A stretch of 64,000 bases of DNA from Streptomyces sp. NBC_01260 (GTDB lineage Bacteria; Actinomycetota; Actinomycetes; Streptomycetales; Streptomycetaceae): positions 4,278,001 to 4,342,000 of the forward strand of contig NZ_CP108464.1 in the NCBI RefSeq assembly GCF_036226405.1, read 5' to 3'. Positions within the stretch are counted from its first letter, which is position 1. Each line of letters starts with the position of its first letter. The notes under the pieces were generated by a model. That model did not search any database. It was not told the origin of the DNA and was given only the letters and a program-made list of their open reading frames with translations. The translations under genes and the position numbers were made by a program. Positions 33,791 through 42,329 of this stretch are shown here, one piece after another.

Positions 33791-34265
33791 GTCCAAGCCG
33801 TCGGTGCTGTTCGTCTGCGTCCACAACGCCGGCCGCTCACAGATGGCGGCCGCCTTCCTCACCCACCTCGCGCCGGGCCGGGTCGAGGTCCGCTCCGCCG
33901 GGTCCGATCCGGCCGCCGCCGTGAACCCGGCCGCGGTCGCCGCGATGGCGGAGCTCGGCATCGACATGTCCGCCGAGACGCCGAAGGTCCTGACCGCCGA
34001 CGCCGTGCGGGCGTCCGACGTGGTGATCACCATGGGCTGCGGCGACACCTGCCCCGTCTTCCCCGGCAAGACCTACCGCGACTGGAAACTCGACGACCCG
34101 GCCGGACAGGGCGTCGAGACGATCCGCCCGGTCCGGGACGAGATCGAGCGGCGCATCCGCGGACTGCTCGCCGAACTCGGCGTGGAGACCGTACGCCACC
34201 CGTCCGACCGGCCAACCCGCGGCGGTTCCGGTCCAGTTGACCCGGCCGACCGTCACCGCGAGTGA
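33783..34265 (+). CDS. arsC: Arsenate reductase ArsC (low-molecular-weight phosphatase type)
   Basis: This 160-residue arsenate reductase converts As(V) to As(III) for export by ACR3. The CX5R active-site loop is VCVHNAGRS with nucleophile Cys12 and Arg18, and the redox pair Cys86 and Cys90 lies in GCGDTC, typical of thioredoxin- or mycothiol-linked enzymes. The GTG at 33783 gives an 8-base overlap with acr3. The last 25 residues, after RGLLAELGVE, are a Pro/Arg-rich tail beyond the usual end and may have been acquired by a downstream rearrangement, because a truncated MFS gene follows. Confidence 0.93.
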   Translation: MSESKPSVLFVCVHNAGRSQMAAAFLTHLAPGRVEVRSAGSDPAAAVNPAAVAAMAELGIDMSAETPKVLTADAVRASDVVITMGCGDTCPVFPGKTYRDWKLDDPAGQGVETIRPVRDEIERRIRGLLAELGVETVRHPSDRPTRGGSGPVDPADRHRE

Positions 34266-34502
34266 AGCGCCCACCTGCTGCCATCGACGGACGTCGTTCC
34301 CGGCAGCGCGATGAGTTCCGGTTTGAACAGCGGCGGCGCGCCTATCGCGGGCTCCCAGGTCCACCTTCTCGTCCTGGGGAACCTCGATCCGCCGCCCCTC
34401 GGCGAGGTCGGACACCACCCGCAGCAGCAACCGCACACCGAGCGGGGCCAGATGCTCGCGCCACAGGCTCTGCGCGGTCGAGCCCGGGGGCACGAACAGA
34501 CG

Positions 34503-35546
34503 GGTCCGGCCGCACTGGCGTTGCTGACCGAGGTGTTTCCGGCCGGTCCGGCGCGTAACCGCGCCTTCAGCGTGTACGCCGCGGTCGGCGCCGCGAGCTT
34601 CAGCGGCGGGGTGCTGCTGGGCGGTGTACTCACCCAGTTCCTGGGCTGGCGTTCGGTGCTGTGGTTCTCGGTGGTGGTGGGGCTGGCCGTGCTGGCCGTG
34701 ACGCGTGCCGGTCTGCCCCACGGTGTCGGACGCGGCGGCCGGCTGGATCTGCCCGGTGCGATATCGGGCACGCTGGGCCTCACCCTGCTGGTCGTCGGCG
34801 CGAGCAGTAACGGCGCGGTGGCATGGAGCGCACTCTGCGCCGCAGTGGCCCTTCTGGCGCTCTTCGTCGTGCGCGAACACCGCACCGCCGACCCGTTGCT
34901 TCCGCTCGGCCTCTTCCGGGTCCCGTCGGTACGGGCCGCGAGCCTGGCGGCGTTCCTCCAGTACATGGGCTCGGTCGGGATGCTGTTCTTCGCACCCCTG
35001 TATCTCCAGGGGATGCTGAACTACTCTCCGCTCGAGTCCGGTCTTGCGCTGGTCCCGATGTCGTTGGCCGTGTTCCTCACCGCCAACTACGCCACCGGCC
35101 GCCTGCTGGCCAGGCACACGCCGCGCGCGCTGATGGCCGTCGGGCTCGTCCTGATCGGCGGAGGAACAGCGCTGTGGATGAGCACACCGCATCACGGCAG
35201 CTATGCGCTGCACGTGCTGCCCGGCCTGGTCATCAGCGGTATCGGCCAGGGGCTGAACTTCCCCTCGATGACCTCCGCCGCGCTCACCGGCGTTCCGCCG
35301 GAACGGCACGCGGTCGCCGGCGCGGTGAACGTCGTGGCACAGCAGATCGGCGCCAGCGTCGGGGTGGCGGTCATGGTCCTGGTCGCAGCGACCAGCGAGG
35401 ACCAGCTCGTCGGCTACCACCTCGCCTACCTCGCGGCCGGCTTCGCCTGTGCGCTCGGGGCGGCCTTCGTCCGTCGCGCCCCCGCGCCTGTCGCGGAACT
35501 CCCGCGTTTGTCGCCGGCCGCCTGCAGCTTTGTCCGCGATCGGTAA
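34503..35546 (+). pseudogene. MFS drug-efflux gene (DHA2 type), 5'-truncated
   Basis: From about base 34503 the frame reads as an EmrB/QacA-type MFS protein beginning mid-protein at PAALALLTEVFPAG, with ASFSGGVLLGGVLTQFLGWRSVLWF and later helices through a normal C-terminus. About 115-120 residues are missing, including the first four helices and the GxLxDRxGRK loop. The frame stays open upstream to an ATG at 34311, but the added residues are hydrophilic, not MFS-like, and have no ribosome binding site. The piece lies directly after arsC, so the junction probably marks a deletion or insertion. A working transporter is unlikely. Confidence 0.72.
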
Positions 35547-35624
35547 CCGAGGGATCTTGCAGGGGCATTCGTGTGTCTAGATGGGTGCACGGCATCGGCG
35601 GAGACAGCAAAGGGGCGGGCGAAC

Positions 35625-36401
35625 ATGGCAAAGCACAAGGGAAGGGGATGGCACAGCCGGCTTCTCGCGGCGGCGCTCGGGGTGACGGCGGTGGCCGCTG
35701 CCACGTCGGTGTGGACCGCACAGGCCGACACCGTCGGGGGACGGCAGCCGGAAGCGCGTGTCTCGGCGCCGGACGCCGGGTCCCATGACCGGGCCAAGGT
35801 GGCGGAAGACATCGCGCACGCCTCGGACCGGGGCGCCCGGGGCGTCAACATCACCATCGACGACGGACCGGACCCGGTCTGGACGCCGCAGGTGCTGCAA
35901 CTGCTCAAGGACAACGGTGTGAAGGCCACGTTCTGCATGGTGGGCACGCAGGCCCAGGCGCACCCGGACCTGGTCAAGGCGGTCGTGGCCGCCGGGCACC
36001 GGCTGTGCAACCACACCGTCTCGCACGACACCGCCATGGACACCAAGTCCGAGGCCTACCAGTCCCAGCAGATCCTGGATGCCGAGCGCATGATCACCAA
36101 GGCGTCCGGAGGCGTCCGGCCGCAGTACTACCGGGCCCCGGGTGGCGCTTTCACCCCGTACAGCCGGCACCTCGCCGCGTCCCGGGGAATGCGGCCGCTG
36201 GGCTGGAACGTCGACACCAAGGACTTCGAGCGTCCCGGTGCGGACACCATGGTCGCCACCGTCAAGAGCGAGATCTCCAACGGGCCGACCGTCCTCTTCC
36301 ACGACGCCGGAGGGGATCGCTCCCAGACCCTGGCCGCTCTGCGCGAGATCCTGCCCTGGCTGAAGCAGCAGGGGTACTCCTACGGTTTCCCCGTCCGCTG
36401 A
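35625..36401 (+). CDS. Secreted polysaccharide deacetylase (NodB/CE4)
   Basis: This 258-residue exported CE4 esterase removes N-acetyl groups from chitin- or peptidoglycan-like polymers. A signal sequence (RLLAAALGVTAVAAATSVWTAQA) precedes the NodB domain at about residue 75. Motif 1 is TIDDGPD with the metal-binding Asp pair, motif 2 HTVSH with two metal His residues, motif 3 RAPGG, motif 4 in GWNVDTKDFERPG and motif 5 in VLFHDAGG. All catalytic positions are present. The ATG at 35625 begins the signal peptide; an earlier in-frame start would prepend a non-signal segment. The substrate is not defined by sequence. Confidence 0.94.
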   Translation: MAKHKGRGWHSRLLAAALGVTAVAAATSVWTAQADTVGGRQPEARVSAPDAGSHDRAKVAEDIAHASDRGARGVNITIDDGPDPVWTPQVLQLLKDNGVKATFCMVGTQAQAHPDLVKAVVAAGHRLCNHTVSHDTAMDTKSEAYQSQQILDAERMITKASGGVRPQYYRAPGGAFTPYSRHLAASRGMRPLGWNVDTKDFERPGADTMVATVKSEISNGPTVLFHDAGGDRSQTLAALREILPWLKQQGYSYGFPVR

Positions 36402-36565
36402 CTGAGGCCTCTTCCGCACCGACACCAAGACGCGGCCCCGCACGGGGCGAGTACACCGGTTTCATCGAAGGCCGGAGAGCTGTGCCGTGCCGTTCCGGCA
36501 GTACCGACGACGGCCACAGCAAGCCCGTTGGGCTCAAGGAGCCCCCTCTCCGCTGAGGCTCTCCC

Positions 36566-36835
36566 ATGGACATCCGCGCCATTGATCCCCGGGCCACTGC
36601 CTGGGAGCAGGAACATGCCCGCTACCGCGTGTACCTCTGGGACAGGGCGGCCGTCACCGCACACGAGTACGAGGTGCTGGACGAGGTCGACGTCGACGAA
36701 CTCCTGGCCTGGGTTTCGGTCTACGCGGCCGAACGCGGATGGGGGTACACCATCTACGTCGCCACCACCGATGGAGACAGCCCGGGTCTCATCCGGCTGG
36801 CCGGCGTGCGGGGTGATCCGTTCGCCGACGCGTAG
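36566..36835 (+). CDS. Small acidic protein of unknown function
   Basis: This 89-residue protein is not recognised. It is acidic and rich in aromatic residues (ATAWEQEHARYRVYLWDR, then WVSVYAAERGWGYTIYVAT) with a compact alpha/beta character and no signal. Codon use is typical of the window, and the ATG is preceded by a weak GAGG. It lies alone between the deacetylase gene and the convergent PadR gene. Confidence 0.65.
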   Translation: MDIRAIDPRATAWEQEHARYRVYLWDRAAVTAHEYEVLDEVDVDELLAWVSVYAAERGWGYTIYVATTDGDSPGLIRLAGVRGDPFADA

Positions 36836-36996
36836 CGCCTTCGCCGAGCGGAACTCGATCCGGCGTACGCGTGCGGGTTCCCGCTGATCCCCTCCCTACC
36901 CGCAGGCCCCCGACCGCACCCCGCGACGCACGGTCGCCGCAGAGCCGGGCCGCAGAGCCGGCGGAGTGGTGTCGCGTACCGGGTCGGCAGATGCCT

Positions 36997-37371
36997 TCAT
37001 CCCAGGTCTCCGGTGGGGGAGTTCGGGGCGGTCAGGAACGCGTCGACGGCGTCGCGGAAGCCGGGCCAGACGCGGGTGAACTCGTCGAGCGCGGCGCGGC
37101 CGCTGTCGGTGAGCGCGTAGTAGCGCCGGGGCGGTCCGGAGGCGGATTCCTGCCAGGTGGTGGTGACCAGGTCGTCGCGGCGGAGCCGGGAGAGCAGCGG
37201 GTAGACCGTGCCCTGGCTGGTGGCCAGGGCGCCGGAGTCCTCCAGGGCGTGGAGGAGCTCCACACCGTAGCGGGGCCGGTCCCGCATCAGGGCGAGTACG
37301 CAGTACTCCAGGACACCCTTGCGCAGTTGGGCGGCTGCCCGGGCCTGCTTGGCCGAATCACCTGGTTCCAT
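36997..37371 (-). CDS. PadR-family transcriptional regulator
   Basis: This 124-residue PadR-type winged-helix protein reads LRKGVLEYCVLALMRDRPRYGVELLHALEDSGALATSQGTVYPLLSRLRRDDLVTTTW, the usual N-terminal wHTH, followed by a short C-terminal dimerisation helix (PGFRDAVDAFLTAP). The ATG at 37371 is preferred over upstream in-frame codons because the family starts here. TATCTT about seven bases upstream could be a -10, which would give a leaderless message. PadR regulators usually repress a neighbouring membrane protein or transporter; a possible tiny membrane protein is divergently encoded 53 bases away. Confidence 0.92.
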   Translation of the reverse strand: MEPGDSAKQARAAAQLRKGVLEYCVLALMRDRPRYGVELLHALEDSGALATSQGTVYPLLSRLRRDDLVTTTWQESASGPPRRYYALTDSGRAALDEFTRVWPGFRDAVDAFLTAPNSPTGDLG

Positions 37372-37423
37372 GCGATGCAAGATACCTGGCGGGGCAAGTG
37401 GATGGGAAGAGGGGCGGATCCCC

Positions 37424-37519
37424 TTGCCCATCAGCCTGCTGGTGCTGGTCCCTGCGCTGGTGCCTGTGCTGATGTTTGCGCTGTTGCTCGCGACGGTCCG
37501 GGTCGTCGCCAGGCCGTGA
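37424..37519 (+). CDS. Possible 31-residue single-helix membrane peptide
   Basis: A TTG codon 8-13 bases after AAGAGGGGCGG opens a short frame ending ATVRVVARP. Nearly all of it is hydrophobic (ISLLVLVPALVPVLMFALLLATV), which would span the membrane once, followed by a basic end that would face the cytoplasm. Divergence from a PadR regulator makes it a possible target gene. The TTG start and small size leave this uncertain. Confidence 0.35.
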   Translation: MPISLLVLVPALVPVLMFALLLATVRVVARP

Positions 37520-37581
37520 TCAGACGGGTGACTCGGCATCCCGCGTGCCCTCGGCCGGATGGCCCGGAGTCGATGGGCCCG

Positions 37582-38070
37582 TCAGGCGGTCTGCTGGTGA
37601 CCGGGGGGCTGGGAGGGCTCCGTGACCGCGTCGCACAGTGCACTGAGTCCGATGGCGAGTGCGTTTCGCGCGTCCGGGGTCATGCGGTCCATGGCCTGGT
37701 GCAGAGCTTGTCCTCGGCGGTTCCTGATGTCGCGCAGGTGTGCGGCGCCGGCGTCGGTGAGTTCCAGCTGTATTTCGCGGCGGTCCTGGGGCCGGGGGGT
37801 TCTGCGCAGGAACCCGGCTGCCTGGAGACGGTCGCAGAGTCGGGTGACGGATGGAGCGGCTGCTGAGAGGTGGCTGCCCAGGGTGCCCAGATTGATGCCG
37901 GGTTCGCGTTCGATGATGTACAGCACGCGCGTCTGGGCGGCGGAGAGGGGTGCGGTGCTGAGCGTGCCGCGGCCGCGTTCCCAGGCGATTTCGAGGAGCT
38001 CCAGGACCTGGCTGATCTCGGGCACGGCAGTGGAGGGCCGCTGGGGAAGGGCTGTGGGGGCCTCGCTCAT
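37582..38070 (-). CDS. MarR-family transcriptional regulator
   Basis: This 162-residue MarR-type regulator has the winged-helix core LSAAQTRVLYIIEREPGINLGTLGSHLSAAAPSVTRLCDRLQAAGFLRRTPRPQDRREIQLELTDAG, including the DxRxxx wing, flanked by dimerisation helices. It is divergent from the PP2C gene at 38168 with a 97-base gap, a layout in which MarR proteins typically repress themselves and the divergent gene. No cysteine redox pair of the OhrR kind is obvious, so the signal is unknown. Confidence 0.93.
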   Translation of the reverse strand: MSEAPTALPQRPSTAVPEISQVLELLEIAWERGRGTLSTAPLSAAQTRVLYIIEREPGINLGTLGSHLSAAAPSVTRLCDRLQAAGFLRRTPRPQDRREIQLELTDAGAAHLRDIRNRRGQALHQAMDRMTPDARNALAIGLSALCDAVTEPSQPPGHQQTA

Positions 38071-38167
38071 GTGACACTCCCGAGTGGGCCGTTTGCGCCC
38101 GTTCCGGCTGGTCGACGTCGTCAGTCTCTTAGATGAAGATATGTGAAGGAAAGCAGGTCCGGTACCG

Positions 38168-39352
38168 GTGGACAGACCCAGTGCGGTCGAGCGTGCTCTG
38201 CGCGAGGCCGCGCCCCACGAGATCTTCGATGTGCTCCGCTCGCTGATCGAGCGCCGCCACCACGCACGGTCCGTGGAGCTGTTGATGGCCGACTATGCCA
38301 TGACCAGGCTGCAGCCCGTGGGCGTGCTGCCGCACACAGGCTCACCGGTGTCGGCGTATGAGAGCGCACCTGGGCGGGCGTTCGGCGCCCAGGAACCGCA
38401 CTGCGTGCGCGACAGCTCTGCTTCCACGGTGACCGTGCATCTGCCGGTCAGTGTCCGCGGGGACCGGCTGGGTGTCCTGAGCGTCACGCTGCCGGTCGGG
38501 GAGGGAGGCGAAACGGAGGCCCAGGTTCTGGAGGACCTGCAGGAGTGCGCCGATGCGCTCGCACACGAGGTGGTCGTAGCGGAGCGGGACACCGATGTGT
38601 TTTTGCAGGCCCGCAGGGCGGAGCGGCTGACCCTGGCAGCCGAGATGCAGTGGCAGCTGCTGCCCGGTCGCTCGTGCGCCCGGCCCGAGTACAGCATCGG
38701 CGCCCAGCTGGAACCCGCGTACGCCATCTTCGGCGACAGCTTCGACTGGTCGTCCTATCCGGATGACCTGTACCTGACGGTCAGCAACGGCATGGGCGAA
38801 GGCATTGACGCCGCGCTGCTGACCAACCTCGCGGTCAATTCCCTGCGCAACGCCCGCCGCGCCGGCCTGGACCTCGGTGGCCAGGCCTACCTGGCGGATC
38901 AGGCCATCCACGGGCAGCACCGGGGGGAGCGGTACCTGTCGACGCTGCTGCTCCGCTTCCACCTCCCGACCGGGGACGTGGAGATCATCGACGCCGGTTC
39001 ACCCCGTATGTGGCGATTGCGCAGGGGCGCGGTCGAGGCCATCGACCTGGAACCGCAGATGCCGCTCGGGATGTTCGAGGACACTGCCTACGTACCGCAG
39101 CACTTCGAGGTCGAACCTGGCGATCGGCTGCTGTTCATCAGCGACGGTGTCTACGATGCCCTGTCGCCCGGCGGTGAGAGGTACAGCGTGCACGCGCTGG
39201 CCCGGTCGATCACCGGTACGAGTCTGCTGCCCGCGTCACAGGTGCCCAGGGCGATGCTGCGCGAACTGCTGGGGCATCGCGGCTCCAGCCCGGCGGCGGA
39301 CGACTGCCTGGTGATGTGTCTGGACTGGCACGGTCGCCGCGCCACCGGCTGA
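38168..39352 (+). CDS. SpoIIE/RsbU-type PP2C-like protein with altered metal site
   Basis: This 394-residue protein has an N-terminal GAF-like sensory region (about residues 30-135, VTVHLPVSVRGDRLGVLSVTLP) and a C-terminal SpoIIE-type PP2C domain (about 155-390). Such phosphatases dephosphorylate anti-sigma antagonists. The domain keeps GDSFDW and the late acids in FISDGVYD and AADDCLVMCL, but the usual metal-binding DvsGkG element reads SNGMGEG, with Asp replaced by Asn. Activity may thus be weak or lost, making it a possible binding or regulatory version. The GTG start at 38168 has only a distant GAAGGAAAG. A second, complete PP2C gene follows 209 bases downstream. Confidence 0.85.
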   Translation: MDRPSAVERALREAAPHEIFDVLRSLIERRHHARSVELLMADYAMTRLQPVGVLPHTGSPVSAYESAPGRAFGAQEPHCVRDSSASTVTVHLPVSVRGDRLGVLSVTLPVGEGGETEAQVLEDLQECADALAHEVVVAERDTDVFLQARRAERLTLAAEMQWQLLPGRSCARPEYSIGAQLEPAYAIFGDSFDWSSYPDDLYLTVSNGMGEGIDAALLTNLAVNSLRNARRAGLDLGGQAYLADQAIHGQHRGERYLSTLLLRFHLPTGDVEIIDAGSPRMWRLRRGAVEAIDLEPQMPLGMFEDTAYVPQHFEVEPGDRLLFISDGVYDALSPGGERYSVHALARSITGTSLLPASQVPRAMLRELLGHRGSSPAADDCLVMCLDWHGRRATG

Positions 39353-39478
39353 ATCCGTCGTCCCCGCAAGCCACTTCGGTGGTTGGTGCGTGAAGGTCCT
39401 GGGCCCGAGTCGTGAGGATCGCACCCGTCAGGCCGTCCGCGGAAGCTCGCGTGTGGGTCCGGGTTGTCGTGAGGGACG

Positions 39479-39551
39479 CGCCTGAGAGATGCTTGCCGTC
39501 CGGCAAGTAATTCTTCTTCCAGTGGAAGGGTGGTGCGGTTCGCCTCAGGCG
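39479..39551 (+). repeat. Nested inverted repeats before the second PP2C gene
   Basis: Three inverted repeats are stacked: CGCCTGAG (39479-39486) pairs with 39544-39551, CTTGCCG (39492-39498) with 39501-39507, and CTTCCA (39515-39520) with 39522-39527. They end ten bases before the ATG at 39562 and could fold into an mRNA leader structure affecting translation. Confidence 0.4.
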
Positions 39552-39561
39552 GGCCCCCTCC

Positions 39562-41241
39562 ATGGCCTCTACCGAGGGAATCTCCGTTACGAGAACCGAG
39601 CAGCGCTCCAGGTCCGACTTCTGGGCCCTGGCGCCTTACCCCGTGTTCATGGCCGACGAGATCGGCACCGTGGTGGAGGCGAACGCCGCGGCCACCCTCC
39701 TGCTGGAAGGTGTTGTCCTCGGGACGAGCCTGGCGGACGCGGTTCCGGACTGGCTGGCGCAGGCCCACCAGGAGGCGGCGGGAAGGCCACTCAGGGCGCG
39801 GGAAGGCCTGGATGGTGAGGGTCTTCCCTCGGTGTCGGGGTTCATCGGGACACAGAGCTTCGAGGCGCATCCCACCCGGGGCCAGAACGGGACCGTGGTG
39901 TGGTGGCTGGTCGATGACACCGACCGGCGTCTGGCCGAAGAGGCGCTCGTGGCGGAGCGGGAGCGCACCGGGTTCCTCGCGGAGGCGTCCAACGTTCTGC
40001 TGGCCTCGTTGAACACCGACCGGTGCATGGTCGTCACCGCTCAGCTGGCCGCTGAGCACCTGGCGGACGCGGCGGTCGTCATCACCCCGGCGCGTGGCAA
40101 CAGGCTGCCCGTCGCCCATGCGATCGCCGGTCAGGACGTCATCCGCACGCTGGTCGACTCCGACCCGTCTCAGCTCCCGGGCCTGAGCGAGGCGCTGCAG
40201 GGATTTCCCCCGGTGCCCTCACGGTGGATCGACCCCGCGACACTGCCCGAGTGGATTCTTCCGCAGGGCTTCACCGGGACGATCGGCTCCGTCGTCATCA
40301 CCCCCCTGCCCGGCCACGGTGTGCCCGCCGGAGCCTTGGTCCTGCTGCGCAGCACTGACCATGAGCAGTTCAGCGAGAGCGAAGAGATCTTTGCGCGGCT
40401 GTTCGCCGCCCGGTCCGGTGCCGCCCTGTCGGCTGCCCGCCTGTACAGCGAGCAGAGCGCCATCACTCAGACGCTGATGCGTGACCTGCTGCCGCCCCAG
40501 CTGCAACGGGTGCACGGGGTGGAGTTCGCCGGCGGCTATCGGCCCGCCGAGGCCGGTGAGCGGGTGGGCGGTGACTTCTACGACGTCCACCCCGCCGCCA
40601 CCTCGTCCGACGCGTCGCTGGTGATCCTGGGCGACGTGTGTGGCAAGGGTTTGGACGCGGCCGTTCTGACCGGCAAGATCCGCAACACGCTGCAGGCGCT
40701 GATTCCGATGGCCGACGACCACGAACGGATGCTGCAGCTCCTCAACGGGGCCCTGCTGAACTCCCACCACACCCGGTTCGCGACCTTGGTGATGGCCTCG
40801 GTGCACCGTGCCGAGAACCAGGTACGGCTACGCCTCACGTCGGCGGGCCACCCCGTCCCCCTGGTGGTCCGTCTGGACGGCAGCGTCGAAGAGGTCCCCA
40901 CGCACGGCACGCTGATCGGAGCCCTCGAAACAGTCGAGGCGCATTCCGTCGAGGCCGTCCTGCAGCCGGGCGAGACCTGCCTGCTCTACACCGATGGCTT
41001 CACCGAGGCCCGTGGCGGGCCACTCGGCAACCAGATGTTCGGTGAAGAGCGCCTGAAGCAAGCCCTGTCGGACTGCGCCGACATGCCGGCGGAGGCCGTC
41101 GTCGAACGCATCCAGATGCTCGCCTCGTCGTGGGTGCGCGACGGCAGCCACGACGACATGGCCGTCGTCGCGATCAGTGCCCCCCGCACCACCCACCTGA
41201 GCGCGGTGAACGGCCGCACCCGGGGCAGGTACACCGCATGA
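39562..41241 (+). CDS. PAS-GAF-PP2C (RsbU-type) phosphatase
   Basis: This 559-residue protein is a sensory serine phosphatase of the partner-switching type. A PAS-like domain (residues 20-115, PYPVFMADEIGTVVEANAAA) is joined by a coiled coil to a GAF domain (about 140-300) and a SpoIIE PP2C domain (about 325-545). The metal site is intact: GGDFYD, VILGDVCGKG, YTDGFTEARG and SHDDMAVVAI. It should dephosphorylate a STAS antagonist, most simply the one encoded two genes downstream. Its stop overlaps the ATG of the cobalamin-binding gene (ATGA), so the phosphatase and the cobalamin protein are made together. Confidence 0.92.
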   Translation: MASTEGISVTRTEQRSRSDFWALAPYPVFMADEIGTVVEANAAATLLLEGVVLGTSLADAVPDWLAQAHQEAAGRPLRAREGLDGEGLPSVSGFIGTQSFEAHPTRGQNGTVVWWLVDDTDRRLAEEALVAERERTGFLAEASNVLLASLNTDRCMVVTAQLAAEHLADAAVVITPARGNRLPVAHAIAGQDVIRTLVDSDPSQLPGLSEALQGFPPVPSRWIDPATLPEWILPQGFTGTIGSVVITPLPGHGVPAGALVLLRSTDHEQFSESEEIFARLFAARSGAALSAARLYSEQSAITQTLMRDLLPPQLQRVHGVEFAGGYRPAEAGERVGGDFYDVHPAATSSDASLVILGDVCGKGLDAAVLTGKIRNTLQALIPMADDHERMLQLLNGALLNSHHTRFATLVMASVHRAENQVRLRLTSAGHPVPLVVRLDGSVEEVPTHGTLIGALETVEAHSVEAVLQPGETCLLYTDGFTEARGGPLGNQMFGEERLKQALSDCADMPAEAVVERIQMLASSWVRDGSHDDMAVVAISAPRTTHLSAVNGRTRGRYTA

Positions 41242-42329
41242 CACAGAGCAACCGCGCCACCGATGACATCCCGGCTCTGCGGGACCAGCTGTGGACGGCC
41301 GTGTCCGCACGCGACGAATTCAGTGCCGCGGACATCGTCTTCGCTGCGCTGGACGGCGGCCTGGCCGCGGAGACGGTTCTGCTGGATCTCATCGCTCCGG
41401 TGCAGGCCACGGTCGGTGCCGAGTGGGAGGCCAACCGTCTGAGCGTCGCGCAGGAGCACGCCGCCACTGCTATCACCGAGCGCGTCATAGCCGCCCTCGC
41501 CCACCACCCCGCCACCCGCACCACAGCCTCCCTCGGGCGTATCACCGTGGCGTGCGTGGACCAGGAATGGCACGTCATGCCGGCCCGTCTCCTCGCCGAA
41601 GTCCTCACCCTGCGAGGCTGGCAGGTCGACTTTCTCGGCGCTCAGGTACCCACCCCGCACCTCATCGCCCACCTGCACCACAGCGGTGCGGACGCGGTCG
41701 CGCTCTCCTCCTCGATCCCCACCCGACTGCCCACCGCCCACGCCGCGATCACCGCGTGCCAGGCCATCGGCGTCCCCGTCCTCGTCGGCGGGGCCGCCTT
41801 CGGGCCTGATGGCCGCTACGCCCGCCTCCTCGGCGCCGATGCCTGGGCTCCCGATGCGCGCGTCGCAGCCCAGCAACTGGCAGACGGCATCGCAGCCACT
41901 CCCGCCACCAGGCGTCAGCAGATCGACGACCTGCCCCATCTAGCGGACCAGGAATACACGCTCGTCGCCCGTTCTCATGACCGGCTCGTCAGACAGGTCC
42001 TCACCCAGCTGGAAGTCCGCTTCCCCGCGATGGCCGCCTACACCGCTCAGCAGCGCGAACGCACCGCCGAGGACATCGCCCACATGGTCGAGTTCTTGAC
42101 CGTGGCCCTGTACACCGACGACGACGACCTGTTCACCACCTTCATCACCTGGACCGTCGGCATCCTCACCGCCCGCCGCGTCCCCGCCCAGTCCCTGCGC
42201 CCGGCCCTGAAGATCCTGGCAACCGAACTCAAGGAATTTCCCCGATCCACCCGGCTGCTCGACCGGGCGCGCTTCGCCCTGGACAGCGCACCCGTACCAG
42301 CCGGAACACACCTCGGAGCAACCGCATGA
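41238..42329 (+). CDS. Cobalamin-binding sensor protein with CarH-type helical domain
   Basis: This 363-residue protein has a helical cap domain (about residues 10-90) and a B12-binding Rossmann domain (about 100-215), followed by a helical C-terminal part of unknown family. The cap contains Trp63 followed after nine residues by Glu73-His74, the Wx9EH signature of CarH/LitR-type adenosylcobalamin photoreceptors. The B12 domain has the lower-ligand His112 in EWHVMP, with Pro where ExHxxG has Gly, and WQVDFLGAQVPTPHL. No DNA-binding domain is present, so a light or cobalamin signal must be passed to protein partners. The gene overlaps both the PP2C phosphatase and the STAS gene by ATGA, so it is likely the sensor of this switch. 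Confidence 0.85.
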   Translation: MTQSNRATDDIPALRDQLWTAVSARDEFSAADIVFAALDGGLAAETVLLDLIAPVQATVGAEWEANRLSVAQEHAATAITERVIAALAHHPATRTTASLGRITVACVDQEWHVMPARLLAEVLTLRGWQVDFLGAQVPTPHLIAHLHHSGADAVALSSSIPTRLPTAHAAITACQAIGVPVLVGGAAFGPDGRYARLLGADAWAPDARVAAQQLADGIAATPATRRQQIDDLPHLADQEYTLVARSHDRLVRQVLTQLEVRFPAMAAYTAQQRERTAEDIAHMVEFLTVALYTDDDDLFTTFITWTVGILTARRVPAQSLRPALKILATELKEFPRSTRLLDRARFALDSAPVPAGTHLGATA

